The translations under genes were made by a program, and so were the position numbers. The notes below the pieces were generated by a model. The model made no database searches. It was not told where the DNA came from and worked only from the letters and a program-made list of their open reading frames with translations. Shown one piece after another: positions 38,443 through 46,958 of a DNA stretch of 64,000 nucleotides; the stretch's first letter is position 1; every line of letters starts with the position of its first letter. Location of the stretch: the NCBI RefSeq assembly GCF_900116205.1, contig NZ_FOZS01000001.1, positions 620,001 through 684,000 on the forward strand, read 5' to 3'. This stretch comes from Halostagnicola kamekurae. Its GTDB lineage: Archaea > Halobacteriota > Halobacteria > Halobacteriales > Natrialbaceae.

Positions 38443-38577
38443 ATGGCAACCGATCCTCTAACGGGTTGGAAGCCACGTCTCGGGTGCTGTACTCACCCGG
38501 GGCATTTCAATACGTATGCCCCCTTGCCGTGGAGTGTATGGCTTCCGTTTGCTGCAACGTCCTGTAGTGTCATATAA
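38443..38577 (+). CDS. possible Cys/His-containing microprotein (44 aa)
   Basis: The ORF starts MATDPLTGWKPRLGCCTHPG and ends FAATSCSVI. A CC-x2-G-H cluster could bind metal and the end has a run of W, L, F and A residues. A TATA-like element at the right distance supports expression. It has no acidic bias and no recognisable family, so it may not be a gene. Confidence 0.35.
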   Translation: MATDPLTGWKPRLGCCTHPGHFNTYAPLPWSVWLPFAATSCSVI

Positions 38578-38828
38578 CTACTGTTTCAGAGGAGGAATAA
38601 TGTCGTCTCGCGGCTTCGGTACTCGAGTTGTACGATAAGGGCCGTTGCTGTATTCTTGAACACTACTACTGCTGGCAACTATGATTTCCACACCGCTCAC
38701 GGGTCACTCCGTTCCCCGTTCACATTTCGAGATCCGAACGGAGTGAGGATCTCGCACTCCCCAACCGATTCGCTCGTTCGCACACTCACTCGCTCATCCC
38801 TCGCACAGCTTTCGCTCGCGGGTCGCGG

Positions 38829-38866
38829 TTCGCGACCCGCTCTCGAGCGCGCGCCACCGCACGTGG
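38829..38866 (+). repeat. second copy of the palindrome arm
   Basis: This 38-nt stretch matches the right half of the 15808-15882 palindrome with a single substitution (TGCG to CGCG). The left arm is missing here; only a short hairpin GGGTCGCGG/TTCGCGACCC precedes it. The shared flank CACGTGG...TTTG indicates a common ancestral element. Confidence 0.8.
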
Positions 38867-38966
38867 CTTTGCTGGTAGCCGGTAGTCCCTAAAATCGCCC
38901 GGGCTGGGAAAGTGAAACGACCCGCGACCGCTATCGTTTTGGGGGTGCCACCCATCGCGTCGGACG

Positions 38967-39671
38967 ATGACAGCGACGAGTCGGTTGCCCGACCGAACCT
39001 CACTGCCGACGTATTTCGCGCCGGTTCCAAAGGTTCTCGAGGATCTCGGACTGCGACTGGCGTGGGTCGTCGTCGCGATCAACCTGCTGGGGACCGCGTT
39101 CGGCTTCTGGTACTACAGCGGGCAGTTCGCCGAGACCGCGGCGATCATGTGGCCGTGGGTGCCGGACAGCCCGCTGGCGACGCTGTTTATCGCGCTGGCG
39201 ATCGCCTGCTGGAAGCTCGGGCGCGAACAGGCCTGGCTCACCGCGCTCGCGTTCGTCGGAAACATCGTCCTCGGGCTGTGGACCCCGTTCACCCTGCTGG
39301 TCTTCGCCGACGCGTACGCGGGGCTGCACTGGGCGATGTACAACTTCCTGTTCTGGAGCCACCTCGCGATGGTCGTTCAGGCGCTCGTTCTCTATCGCAT
39401 CACCGACTTTCCGCTTTACGCCGTCGCCGTCGCGGCCATCTGGTACGGCAGCAATCTCGTCGTCGATTACTTCGTCCCGATCGTCGGCGACCCACACCAC
39501 ACGACGATTCCGGTCGCTCGAGACACCGCGATGTTCCTCGAGGCCGACGCGCTGGGAGTCATCGCCGCCGGCGAAGTGACGTTCACGTTCGCCGCCGTTT
39601 TCCTCGCGCTGGCGATCCGGATCAAGCTGTGTGAACTGGGCCGGCTCGAGCGCGGGCGAACCGAATCCTGA
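38967..39671 (+). CDS. DUF1405 family membrane protein
   Basis: 234 residues with about six membrane segments, beginning MTATSRLPDRTSLPTYFAPV. Blocks such as NLLGTAFGFWYY, ADAYAGLHWAMYNFLFW and WYGSNLVVDYF fit the DUF1405 family, found in haloarchaea and Bacillus; no function is known. It is convergent with a DUF7344 gene. Confidence 0.85.
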   Translation: MTATSRLPDRTSLPTYFAPVPKVLEDLGLRLAWVVVAINLLGTAFGFWYYSGQFAETAAIMWPWVPDSPLATLFIALAIACWKLGREQAWLTALAFVGNIVLGLWTPFTLLVFADAYAGLHWAMYNFLFWSHLAMVVQALVLYRITDFPLYAVAVAAIWYGSNLVVDYFVPIVGDPHHTTIPVARDTAMFLEADALGVIAAGEVTFTFAAVFLALAIRIKLCELGRLERGRTES

Positions 39672-39689
39672 GCGCTCGAGAACGGCTGC

Positions 39690-40058
39690 TCACTCGCGGG
39701 AGTGGACGAGGTCGTCGGTCTCGGCCAACTCGAGGTAAGGGTCAAGCCGATCGCAGGCGGGTAGTCGCTCGACTCGTTCGGTGACCGGATCGTACGAGAC
39801 GACCTTCGCTTCGACCAGTTTCGGCAGGTGGATGTGGTGCAGTCCCGTGCTGATGCGCTCGCGGTCGTCCGGACGGTGGGTGCCCTCGCGGTGGGCGATC
39901 CCGTCGGCGAGTTCCTCGATCGACACCGCCCCGACTCGCCGGGAGAGAAAATACAGCGCGTGGCGTCTCCGTCGGTCGAGCAACAGGTCGAAGATTGTGT
40001 TCGGCGGGAGGGACCCGTCGCCGCTTCCTTGCTCGGCGTTCGTGGTATCTGAGTTCAT
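39690..40058 (-). CDS. DUF7344 family protein
   Basis: 122 residues. An acidic Gly/Ser leader is followed by RRRRHALYFLSRRVGA and LHHIHLPKLVEAKVVSYDPV, the winged-helix-like DUF7344 core. TATA-like GTATAGC lies only about 10 nt upstream of the ATG, so the transcript would probably start elsewhere. It is one of three paralogues in this part of the window. Confidence 0.82.
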   Translation of the reverse strand: MNSDTTNAEQGSGDGSLPPNTIFDLLLDRRRRHALYFLSRRVGAVSIEELADGIAHREGTHRPDDRERISTGLHHIHLPKLVEAKVVSYDPVTERVERLPACDRLDPYLELAETDDLVHSRE

Positions 40059-40276
40059 GGCTTGCTATACTCGGCTTACGCGGCGGCTTGCGAGGAGGTA
40101 TCTCGAACCGACTTCAGCTGAGCACAGTACTCGATTGGGAGACGATTCTATAACCTTTTCCCAACCCCCATCGCTCCCTGAAAGTAAGCCCTGCGTACTC
40201 GTCCCTTCTCTCCTCGAGACTATCGGAGCACGCTTACTCGGCTGATTCCCACCGTCTCAGCGTTCGTCGCCGTCTC

Positions 40277-40477
40277 TCAGTCTTCTTCGTCGCTCGCCGC
40301 CGACCGGCGCTCGATCCGGACGGTCCAGTCGGGGACGGAAGACGGTTCGGAGACGAACACCCACTGTCGCTCGATGGGGACGCCGCTCGCGAACGCCTCG
40401 AGGACGAGCGACTCGAGGTTCCGCTCGAATTCGGTAATCGCCTCCGCAGTGTCTTCGTCGTAGTAATTTGCTGCCAT
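40277..40477 (-). CDS. small acidic hypothetical protein (66 aa)
   Basis: The product MAANYYDEDTAEAITEFERN has a helical acidic N-terminus and VPDWTVRIERR near the end. I start at 40477; a Met at 40507 is in frame but adds a poorly supported leader. A TTTATATTCTC element lies about 55 nt upstream. Family not recognised. Confidence 0.65.
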   Translation of the reverse strand: MAANYYDEDTAEAITEFERNLESLVLEAFASGVPIERQWVFVSEPSSVPDWTVRIERRSAASDEED

Positions 40478-40643
40478 AGCACCATCGGTGTACGACGGAT
40501 CGTACACTTCGCTATTCTAGCTAGCCCGAGAATATAAACTCGCCGTCAGGAACGGCTGATAGACGGCGTCGCTGACGGATCGGGGAACGCGGTCTTCTCC
40601 ATGCGCAGTTACGACAGAAACGTCGGGTTCGGCTTCGGGGAGC

Positions 40644-43391
40644 CTACTCGTCGTGGTCGACGATGATGACCGCCGATTCGGTCTCGAGCATCTCGCCGTC
40701 GCCCGAGTAGGTTCGCTCGAGCGAGACGTCGAACAACTCGTCCTCGAGTTCTTCGCCGGCGACGCGCAAGACGCCCGCATCGTCGTCGATCTCGTACTCG
40801 CCACTTTCGATCCCCGCGTCGATGTCGCCGACCTTCGAGCCGTATTTCGGCCCGAGCGTCGAGTAATCCAGATCGATCGAGGCGATCTCAGTCGTGATCT
40901 CCGGTTGCTCGTCGAGCACCTCGAGGTCGGCGACGTGCATCACGTCCCGGACCGCGTTCTCGAAGCCGGAAATCGACCCGTAGACGGCGACGGCCTCGAG
41001 CTCCTCGTTGAGCGGCAGCTGGCGCTCGCTCTTGTAGCGTCTGAGCGCCGAGATGACCTCAGTGGCCGTCTCGCCGGCCGCGAGGTCGGCGTCGTACCCG
41101 CGCGGTTCGGGCCAGTCTCGCCGGTGGATGCTCTCGAGGTCGTCGCCAGCGGTGGATCCCGCGTCGCCAGAATCCGACCCTGCGTCAGCGTCCCCAGCCG
41201 CGTCGCCCGCGTAGATCGCCTGCCAGATCTCCTCGGTGACGTGGGGGAGGATCGGTGCCCACAGCTCGAGGAAGGTCCGGTGGGCCGTTCGCAGCGCGTA
41301 CTGGGTCGATGGGTTGTCCTCCCGGGTCTTCGCGATCTCGAGGTAGTCGTCACAGAAGGTGTTCCAGAAGAACGTCCGCAGGCGGTCGCGGGCTTTGGCG
41401 AACTCGTACTCCTCGAGATAGTCGGTGAGGTCGACGATTGCGTCGTCTAACTCCGCGAGCAGCCACCGGTCGATCGCCTCGAGTTCGGCCGGTTCGTCGG
41501 GCTCGCGCGGCGCGAGCGTGTCGACGAGCTTCGAGGCGTTCCAGAGCTTCCGGAGGAGCTTCTCGCCCGCCCGGAGGTCTTTCTCTTGGTAGGGAAAGTC
41601 GTCGCCGACGGCGGCGTTTGCCGCCCAAAAGCGGATGGCGTCGACGGGGTACTCCGCGAGCACGTCGTCGGGATCGACGACGTTGCCGCGGGACTTGGAC
41701 ATCTTCTCGCGGTTCTCGTCTAACACGTGGCCGTTGATCAGCGTCGCGTCGAAGGGCACTTCGCCGGTGTGCTCGTAGCACTTGACGATTGTGTGGAACA
41801 GCCAGAAGGAGATGATGTCGTGGCCCTGCGGGCGCAGATCGAACGGGTAGAGTTCGGGGTTGTCCATCTCGAAGGACTCGCTGTCTTCGTCCCAGTCCCA
41901 GCCCGCGTTGATCAGGGGCGTGAGCGAGGAGGTCGCCCACGTGTCGAAGACGTCCTCTTCGGGTTCGAACGCGTCGTTGCCACACTCGGGACAGCTGTCG
42001 ACCGGCGGCTCGTCCGAGAGCGGATCGACGGGTAAATCGGCCTTCTCGGCGATGATCGCGTGGTCGCAGTCCGTACAGTACCAGACAGGGAACGGGATCC
42101 CCGAGTCGCGCTGGCGGGAGATCAGCCAGTCCCACTCGAGGCCCTCGATCCAGTGGCGATAGCGGGTGAACATCTTCTCGGGATACCACTCCATCGCCTC
42201 GCCGGCCTCGAGGTACTCGTCTGCGTGGTCTAGGATCTCGACGTACCACTGCTTGGAGACGCGGTACTCGACGGGGGTGTCACAGCGCTCGTGGACGCCG
42301 ACGTCGTGGACGATCTCGCGCCGGTCGCGGAGGTATCCCGCGTCGTCGAGGTCCTCGACGATGGCCTCTCGAGCCTCCTCGGTGGACAGGCCCTCGTAGT
42401 CGCCTGCGAGGTCGGTCATCGTCGCGGTCTCGTCGATCGCGACCCGCAGCGGCAAGTCGTGGGCCTGGTACCACTCGATGTCGTTCTGGTCGCCGAAGGT
42501 ACAACACATCACGACGCCGCTGCCCTTCTCCATGTCGACGCGGTCGTCTTCGATGATCGGAACCTCGTGGCCGAACAGCGGAACGCGCGCCGTCTCGCCG
42601 ACGAGGTCCCGATTGTCCTCGTCGTCGGGGTGGACGAACACCGAGACGCAGGCCGGGAGGAGTTCGGGTCGAGTCGTCGAGATGACGAACTCCTCGCGCG
42701 GTGGGTTCTCCCCGGTGAGTTCGAACCCGATGTCGTTGAAGTGCGCGTGGCGCTCGTCGTCTTCGGTCTCGACCTGCGAGATGGCGGTCTCGCACTCGGG
42801 ACACCAGATCGCGGGCGCTTTCTTGCGGTACTCGCGGCCCTTCTCGTAGAGGTCGATAAAGGAGAGTTGCGAGATGCGCTGGACGCGTGGCTCGATCGTC
42901 TTGTAGGTGTGATTCCAGTCGATCGAACAGCCGAGCGACTGCATCTGCTCGGTGAACTCCGCCTCGTACTTCTGGCAGACTTCCCGGCAGCGTTCCTGAA
43001 ACTCCCGGCGCTCGAAGTCCTGGTGTCGGATGTCCAGATCGGCTTCGGTCAGGCGCTCGCTCGCGATGCCGTTGTCGTCGTACCCGAACGGGAACAGCAC
43101 CTCGCCGTCGTACATCCGTCGGAAGCGGGCGGCGAAGTCCTGCAGCGTCGAGCCGTAGAGGTGGCCCATGTGCAGGCTCCCCGACACCGTCGGCGGCGGG
43201 GTGTCGATGGCGTAGACGGTGTTCGGATCGCGCTTCGGATCGCCGTCGTAGGCGTAGACGTCCTCGTCGACCCACTGGCGTTGCCAGCGCGATTCGACCG
43301 CTTCCGGCTCGTACCCGCCCTCGAGGTCCGGCTCTTCGAACGAGCGTTCGCCGTCCGCGCCGGACTCGGAGTTTGGGGTCTCCGCGCTCAT
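40644..43391 (-). CDS. valS: valyl-tRNA synthetase
   Basis: Class-I synthetase with editing domain, about 915 residues from MSAETPNSESGADGERS. The HIGH motif is HMGH in SGSLHMGHLYGS, the KMSKS motif is KMSKSRGNVVDP, and the CP1 editing domain carries TTRPELLPAC. A zinc-type Cys set (CTDC, CPEC) sits near the middle. A disordered E/D-rich leader precedes the conserved WQRQWVDEDVY. The frame is open another 99 codons upstream, but nothing conserved lies there. Confidence 0.95.
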   Translation of the reverse strand: MSAETPNSESGADGERSFEEPDLEGGYEPEAVESRWQRQWVDEDVYAYDGDPKRDPNTVYAIDTPPPTVSGSLHMGHLYGSTLQDFAARFRRMYDGEVLFPFGYDDNGIASERLTEADLDIRHQDFERREFQERCREVCQKYEAEFTEQMQSLGCSIDWNHTYKTIEPRVQRISQLSFIDLYEKGREYRKKAPAIWCPECETAISQVETEDDERHAHFNDIGFELTGENPPREEFVISTTRPELLPACVSVFVHPDDEDNRDLVGETARVPLFGHEVPIIEDDRVDMEKGSGVVMCCTFGDQNDIEWYQAHDLPLRVAIDETATMTDLAGDYEGLSTEEAREAIVEDLDDAGYLRDRREIVHDVGVHERCDTPVEYRVSKQWYVEILDHADEYLEAGEAMEWYPEKMFTRYRHWIEGLEWDWLISRQRDSGIPFPVWYCTDCDHAIIAEKADLPVDPLSDEPPVDSCPECGNDAFEPEEDVFDTWATSSLTPLINAGWDWDEDSESFEMDNPELYPFDLRPQGHDIISFWLFHTIVKCYEHTGEVPFDATLINGHVLDENREKMSKSRGNVVDPDDVLAEYPVDAIRFWAANAAVGDDFPYQEKDLRAGEKLLRKLWNASKLVDTLAPREPDEPAELEAIDRWLLAELDDAIVDLTDYLEEYEFAKARDRLRTFFWNTFCDDYLEIAKTREDNPSTQYALRTAHRTFLELWAPILPHVTEEIWQAIYAGDAAGDADAGSDSGDAGSTAGDDLESIHRRDWPEPRGYDADLAAGETATEVISALRRYKSERQLPLNEELEAVAVYGSISGFENAVRDVMHVADLEVLDEQPEITTEIASIDLDYSTLGPKYGSKVGDIDAGIESGEYEIDDDAGVLRVAGEELEDELFDVSLERTYSGDGEMLETESAVIIVDHDE

Positions 43392-43738
43392 GCTCTCACC
43401 GCCCGCGTCGGGCGTCGTCGATGCTGTCGGTGGCGCTGTCGTCGAAATCGCAGTCGGTGTTCGAACATCGGTAATACCAGTCGTTACTCGCCTGAATCCA
43501 GTCGCGAACAATACATCCGTCGAAACGGGGTAGAGAGGTGGGCCTAGGACGGCCCTACGAAAACGGCCGCCGGCGGATCGGTGACCCCTCGACGGGTCCT
43601 GCAGGCGGTATCGGCCATACGCGATACGTCTGGGTCCGACCGAGTTATGTGTTTCGCGTCCGATTCCCGCCGGAATCGATCCCCCCACTCAGCGATTAGG
43701 GGCAACTATTGTATAGGAGATAGCCATAAGTAATTCGT
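43392..43738. other. 347-nt intergenic region between valS and a DUF7344 gene
   Basis: I see no gene. It must hold the divergent promoters. ATTGTATAGG near 43708 is the TATA candidate for the DUF7344 gene. The valS promoter is not obvious. Confidence 0.45.
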
Positions 43739-44089
43739 ATGCCTTCCACCGACGGCCAGTCGATCAGTCGGGAAACAGCCTACAGCATCCTTTCGAAATC
43801 CCGGCGACGACGACTCCTCGCACTGCTTTTCGAACGCGAAGAGGGATCGCTCGAGACGTTCGGCCGAAAAATCGCGGCCAAAGAGTGCGACGAACCGCCG
43901 AGTACCGTTCCGGAGGGGATCTACACTCGGGTCGTGACGGCACTGGTCCACTGTCACATCCCGCGTCTCGTCGACCACGGGCTGGTCGAGTACGACCGGG
44001 AGACGCGAACGGTATCGCTCGAGGCGGCGGCTCGGGACCGGTTCCCGTTTCGGCTCACGCAGGGGCAGTTTTTTCCCCCGGCGAACTGA
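43739..44089 (+). CDS. DUF7344 family protein
   Basis: 116 residues with RRRRLLALLFERE and VHCHIPRLVDHGLVEYDRET, the DUF7344 core. It is divergent from valS and convergent with the DUF6293 gene, ending nine bases before that gene's stop. Like its paralogues it is probably a small DNA-binding regulator. Confidence 0.8.
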   Translation: MPSTDGQSISRETAYSILSKSRRRRLLALLFEREEGSLETFGRKIAAKECDEPPSTVPEGIYTRVVTALVHCHIPRLVDHGLVEYDRETRTVSLEAAARDRFPFRLTQGQFFPPAN

Positions 44090-44098
44090 CGGGATCGA

Positions 44099-45040
44099 TC
44101 ACTCTGAGAGCACGTCGTTGGAGTGGGATCGAACCCACAGTTCGCCGATCCGCGATAAGCGCGTCCGGTAGGACTTGCCGTGTTCTTCGCGCTCGATGTA
44201 TCCCTTCCCGCCCGGGCCGAGTCGGTCGACGTTGTAGATGACCTTCGAGCGAAAGCTGTCGGTGTACTCCTCGTTTAGCTCTCGAGCCAGCGCCTCGGCC
44301 AGTTCCGAGACGGAGTCGAACTCGCCGTCCTCGCCGAGTTTGTAGAGGATGAACTCCTCGAAGGGCTTGACGTTCGAAAACGACGCCACCGGGAGTTCGA
44401 CGATGTGCGAGCCGTCGATCTCTTTCGCACCGATCGTCGTCCCCCGCTCGTCGAACTCCGCGAGCAGGTCGCGAGCGCTCTCGAGTCGTTCCTCGATCCG
44501 GTCGTCGTCGACCGCCGACGGGGACCGTCCCGCGTCGGTTCGGCGGGTGTCGTCGGCTTCCTCGAGGAGTTCCTCGAGCAGCGTCGCCTGCCGGCGCAGC
44601 TCCTCGGCGAGTTCGGTCTCGAGGTACTTCTCGGGGGCCGTATAGTAGGTGTGGATCTGCTCGCGTTCCTCCTGGCGCTCGACCATCAGCGAGTGGGCCG
44701 CGTTCGCGAACGCGAAGCTCACGGTCCGGGGCATCGCGGCGATATTGACCCAGACCTCGTTTCCGCAGTCGAGCTCGTTCGTTATCAGGTCGTAGGCCTG
44801 CTCGAACGCCGCGTCGTAGTCGTAGACGTTCTCGAGGACGAACCGATCGGTGCTCGCGCCGAGCAAATTCTCGAAATCCGCCTCGAGCTTGCTAGAGAGG
44901 TGTCTCGAGTACTCTACGTTGGCCTCGCTGCCGACCGCCCCCTCGAGGAGGACGACCCGGTCGACGTCGATCTGATCGCGGACCAGCGGCGCGATCAGCC
45001 GGTCGTAGTCGAACCCGACCGGGACGATGTGCGTTTGCAT
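44099..45040 (-). CDS. DUF6293 (HFX_2341) family regulator
   Basis: 313 residues. The N-terminal domain (about 1-150; MQTHIVPVGFDYDRL, ELDCGNEVWVNIAAMP) has a Rossmann-like pattern close to CARF-type ligand-binding domains, and the C-terminus (about 225-313) is a winged HTH with ELAEALARELNEEY and an arginine-rich end. This is the HFX_2341 family of haloarchaeal transcriptional regulators. No CRISPR locus is nearby, so a CRISPR role is not implied. Confidence 0.8.
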   Translation of the reverse strand: MQTHIVPVGFDYDRLIAPLVRDQIDVDRVVLLEGAVGSEANVEYSRHLSSKLEADFENLLGASTDRFVLENVYDYDAAFEQAYDLITNELDCGNEVWVNIAAMPRTVSFAFANAAHSLMVERQEEREQIHTYYTAPEKYLETELAEELRRQATLLEELLEEADDTRRTDAGRSPSAVDDDRIEERLESARDLLAEFDERGTTIGAKEIDGSHIVELPVASFSNVKPFEEFILYKLGEDGEFDSVSELAEALARELNEEYTDSFRSKVIYNVDRLGPGGKGYIEREEHGKSYRTRLSRIGELWVRSHSNDVLSE

Positions 45041-45548
45041 ACGCTATACTTCGTCGGCGGCGTTAAGAATCCCCGGAGGTTCCGTCGGCGACGGTGTGAA
45101 CCATCGGGGCTCGAGCGGTCGCCGTCGCGGGGGAAGACGATGCACGCCGGCTCAACCTTGCGTGAAAAGCGGGTATCAGCTCACCGTCGCGAAAAAAGCG
45201 GGTACCGCTCCACCGTCGCAAGAAAAGCTGGTACCGGCCCCACCGATAGCTCGAGTCGGCCGCTCGAGCGCCGGACGCGAGAACGTCTTCGACGCTGAAC
45301 TGTCTTGCATCCACGTATTTTCATTGGGGAGGAAACGATTCCGTCGATTTCCAGGCGACGGGAATCGACTCGTGACTGATTGAAACGGCCGCCGAACTTC
45401 CGCTGATGGCTCTACCACGCGTCCCGCCGGCACGCCGCTTGAGGGGAGTGTCACTGCGGCCGGGTTCGGCCGCGCGTTGTGCCGCGTTCGAACCCGCGCT
45501 TGCGAACGGGCGGGCCCTCGTCACCGAGTTCCCGTACGGGTGGTCGCG
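45041..45548. other. 508-nt intergenic region before cydA
   Basis: No gene is supported. It contains the tandem repeat at 45161-45243 and GC-rich DNA after it. The only A/T-rich element near cydA is CGTATTTTCATTGG around 45317-45330, a weak promoter candidate. Confidence 0.45.
45161..45243. repeat. three-unit 24-30 bp tandem repeat
   Basis: Units start CGTGAAAAGCGGGTATCAG, CGTCGCGAAAAAAGCGGGTA and CGTCGCAAGAAAAGCTGGTA, and each ends CAC. They lie between the DUF6293 start and cydA, so unlike most repeats here they are not next to a stop codon. Confidence 0.75.
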
Positions 45549-46958
45549 ATGATCGATCCCGTCCTGGCGAGTCGCCTGCAGTTCGCCGTCGCGATCACGA
45601 TCCACATCCTCTTTGCCGCGCTGTCGATCGGCCTCGGGCCGTACCTGGTGTATTTCACCGTCCAGGAGGTCCGGACCGGAGAGGAGCGCTACCGAAAGCT
45701 CAGGGAGTTCTGGACCAACGTCTTCGCCGTCGGCTTCGTGATGGGGACGGTGACCGGCATCCCGATGGGCTTTCTGTTCGGCACCAACTTCTCTGCGTTC
45801 TCGACGGTCGCGGGGGAGCTCATCGGCGGCCCGCTCTCGTTCGAGGCCAAGATGGCCTTTTTCCTCGAGGCGATCTTCCTCGGAATCCTGCTGTTCGGCC
45901 GCGAGCGGGTCTCCGGCTGGTTCTACGCGCTCTCGTCGTTTTTCGTCGCCCTCGGCGCGTGGCTCTCGGCCTTCTGGATCCTCGTCGTCAACTCGTGGAT
46001 GCAGACGCCGCGAGGGTACGAACTCGCCAGTCACGACGGCACCGAAATCGTTCAGATGACCGACCCGCTCGCCGCGTTTTTCAATCCGCGATTCCCGTGG
46101 ATGTTCGTCCACATGCAGAACGCGGCGATCATCTCGGTCACGCTGCTGGTCGCCGGCGTCGCCGCGTACTTCCTCTGGCAGAACCGCGACTCGGAGGCCT
46201 GGCAGACGGCGTTTCGAGTCGCGATCGTGGTCCTGATACTCACCTCGGTCTTTCAGGTCGTTCAGGGCGATATGTACGGCGAGCACGTCGCCGAGACCCA
46301 GCCACAGAAGTTCGCCGCGATGGAAGCCCAGTACGAAACCGAACGCGGCGCCGACTTGCATCTCATCGCGGTCCCGACGACGCTCGATGGGTTCACCGAT
46401 CCGCGGGCCGACAACCTCTACAAGGTAAGCATCCCGCACCTCGCGTCGTTCCTCGCCAGCGGGGGTGATCCGGGGGCGGAGGTGACCGGGCTGAACGACA
46501 TCGAGTACGAGTCGCCGCCGGTCGCGATCGTCTTCTGGTCGTTCAGACTCATGGTCGGGCTCGGGTTCTGGTTCGTCGGCCTCGGCGTCTGGGGGGCGTA
46601 CAACCGACTCCGGGGCAAACTGACCGAGAGCCCGCGATACCTCCTCGCGATGATGCTCTCGGCACCGCTCGGGTTCGTCGCGCTCGTCACCGGCTGGTAC
46701 GTCACCGAGATCGGTCGCCAGCCGTGGATCATCCAGGGCGTGCTCCGGACGAGCGACGGCGTCACGCCCGCGCTGAACGGGCTCGAGGCGACGCTCTCGC
46801 TCGTCGGCGTCACCGTCGGCTACCTCGTCTTGCTCGCGCTCTTCCTGTACATCGGTCGAGGGATCGTCGCGTCGGAACGCGAGGACGTCCTCGAGCGATC
46901 CGGTCCGACCGACGAGCCGGATCGCCCCGATCCGACGGAGGTGACCGCGGATGACTGA
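45549..46958 (+). CDS. cydA: cytochrome bd-type quinol oxidase subunit I
   Basis: 469 residues, about nine membrane spans. His19 (AVAITIHILFAAL) is placed for the b595 ligand, HMQNAAI holds the His ligand of b558, and GRQPW marks the quinol Q-loop. It is a terminal oxidase with high oxygen affinity or, in some archaea, an alternative oxidase. It overlaps cydB by 8 nt, so translation is coupled. No cydX-like microprotein is visible. Confidence 0.95.
   Translation: MIDPVLASRLQFAVAITIHILFAALSIGLGPYLVYFTVQEVRTGEERYRKLREFWTNVFAVGFVMGTVTGIPMGFLFGTNFSAFSTVAGELIGGPLSFEAKMAFFLEAIFLGILLFGRERVSGWFYALSSFFVALGAWLSAFWILVVNSWMQTPRGYELASHDGTEIVQMTDPLAAFFNPRFPWMFVHMQNAAIISVTLLVAGVAAYFLWQNRDSEAWQTAFRVAIVVLILTSVFQVVQGDMYGEHVAETQPQKFAAMEAQYETERGADLHLIAVPTTLDGFTDPRADNLYKVSIPHLASFLASGGDPGAEVTGLNDIEYESPPVAIVFWSFRLMVGLGFWFVGLGVWGAYNRLRGKLTESPRYLLAMMLSAPLGFVALVTGWYVTEIGRQPWIIQGVLRTSDGVTPALNGLEATLSLVGVTVGYLVLLALFLYIGRGIVASEREDVLERSGPTDEPDRPDPTEVTADD

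Larger units (their letters stand above)
38299..38966. other. 668-nt intergenic region with a small ORF and a dispersed repeat copy
   Basis: No established gene. The region holds a possible 44-residue ORF (38443-38577), a copy of the palindromic repeat arm (38829-38866), and the self-complementary CGAGATCC/GGATCTCG pair near 38729-38756. It contains imperfect runs of TCGCTCGTTCGC type. The mixed, repetitive content suggests an old insertion scar, but there is no transposase trace. Confidence 0.5.

Noticed and set aside
38599-38637. 12-codon ORF preceded by a Shine-Dalgarno-like GGAGG
   Set aside because: Too short to support and no conserved feature; the GGAGG could be chance.
44099-45040. 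CRISPR-associated Csa3/CARF regulator
   Set aside because: No cas genes or repeat array nearby, and the C-terminal HTH and overall length fit the HFX_2341 family better.
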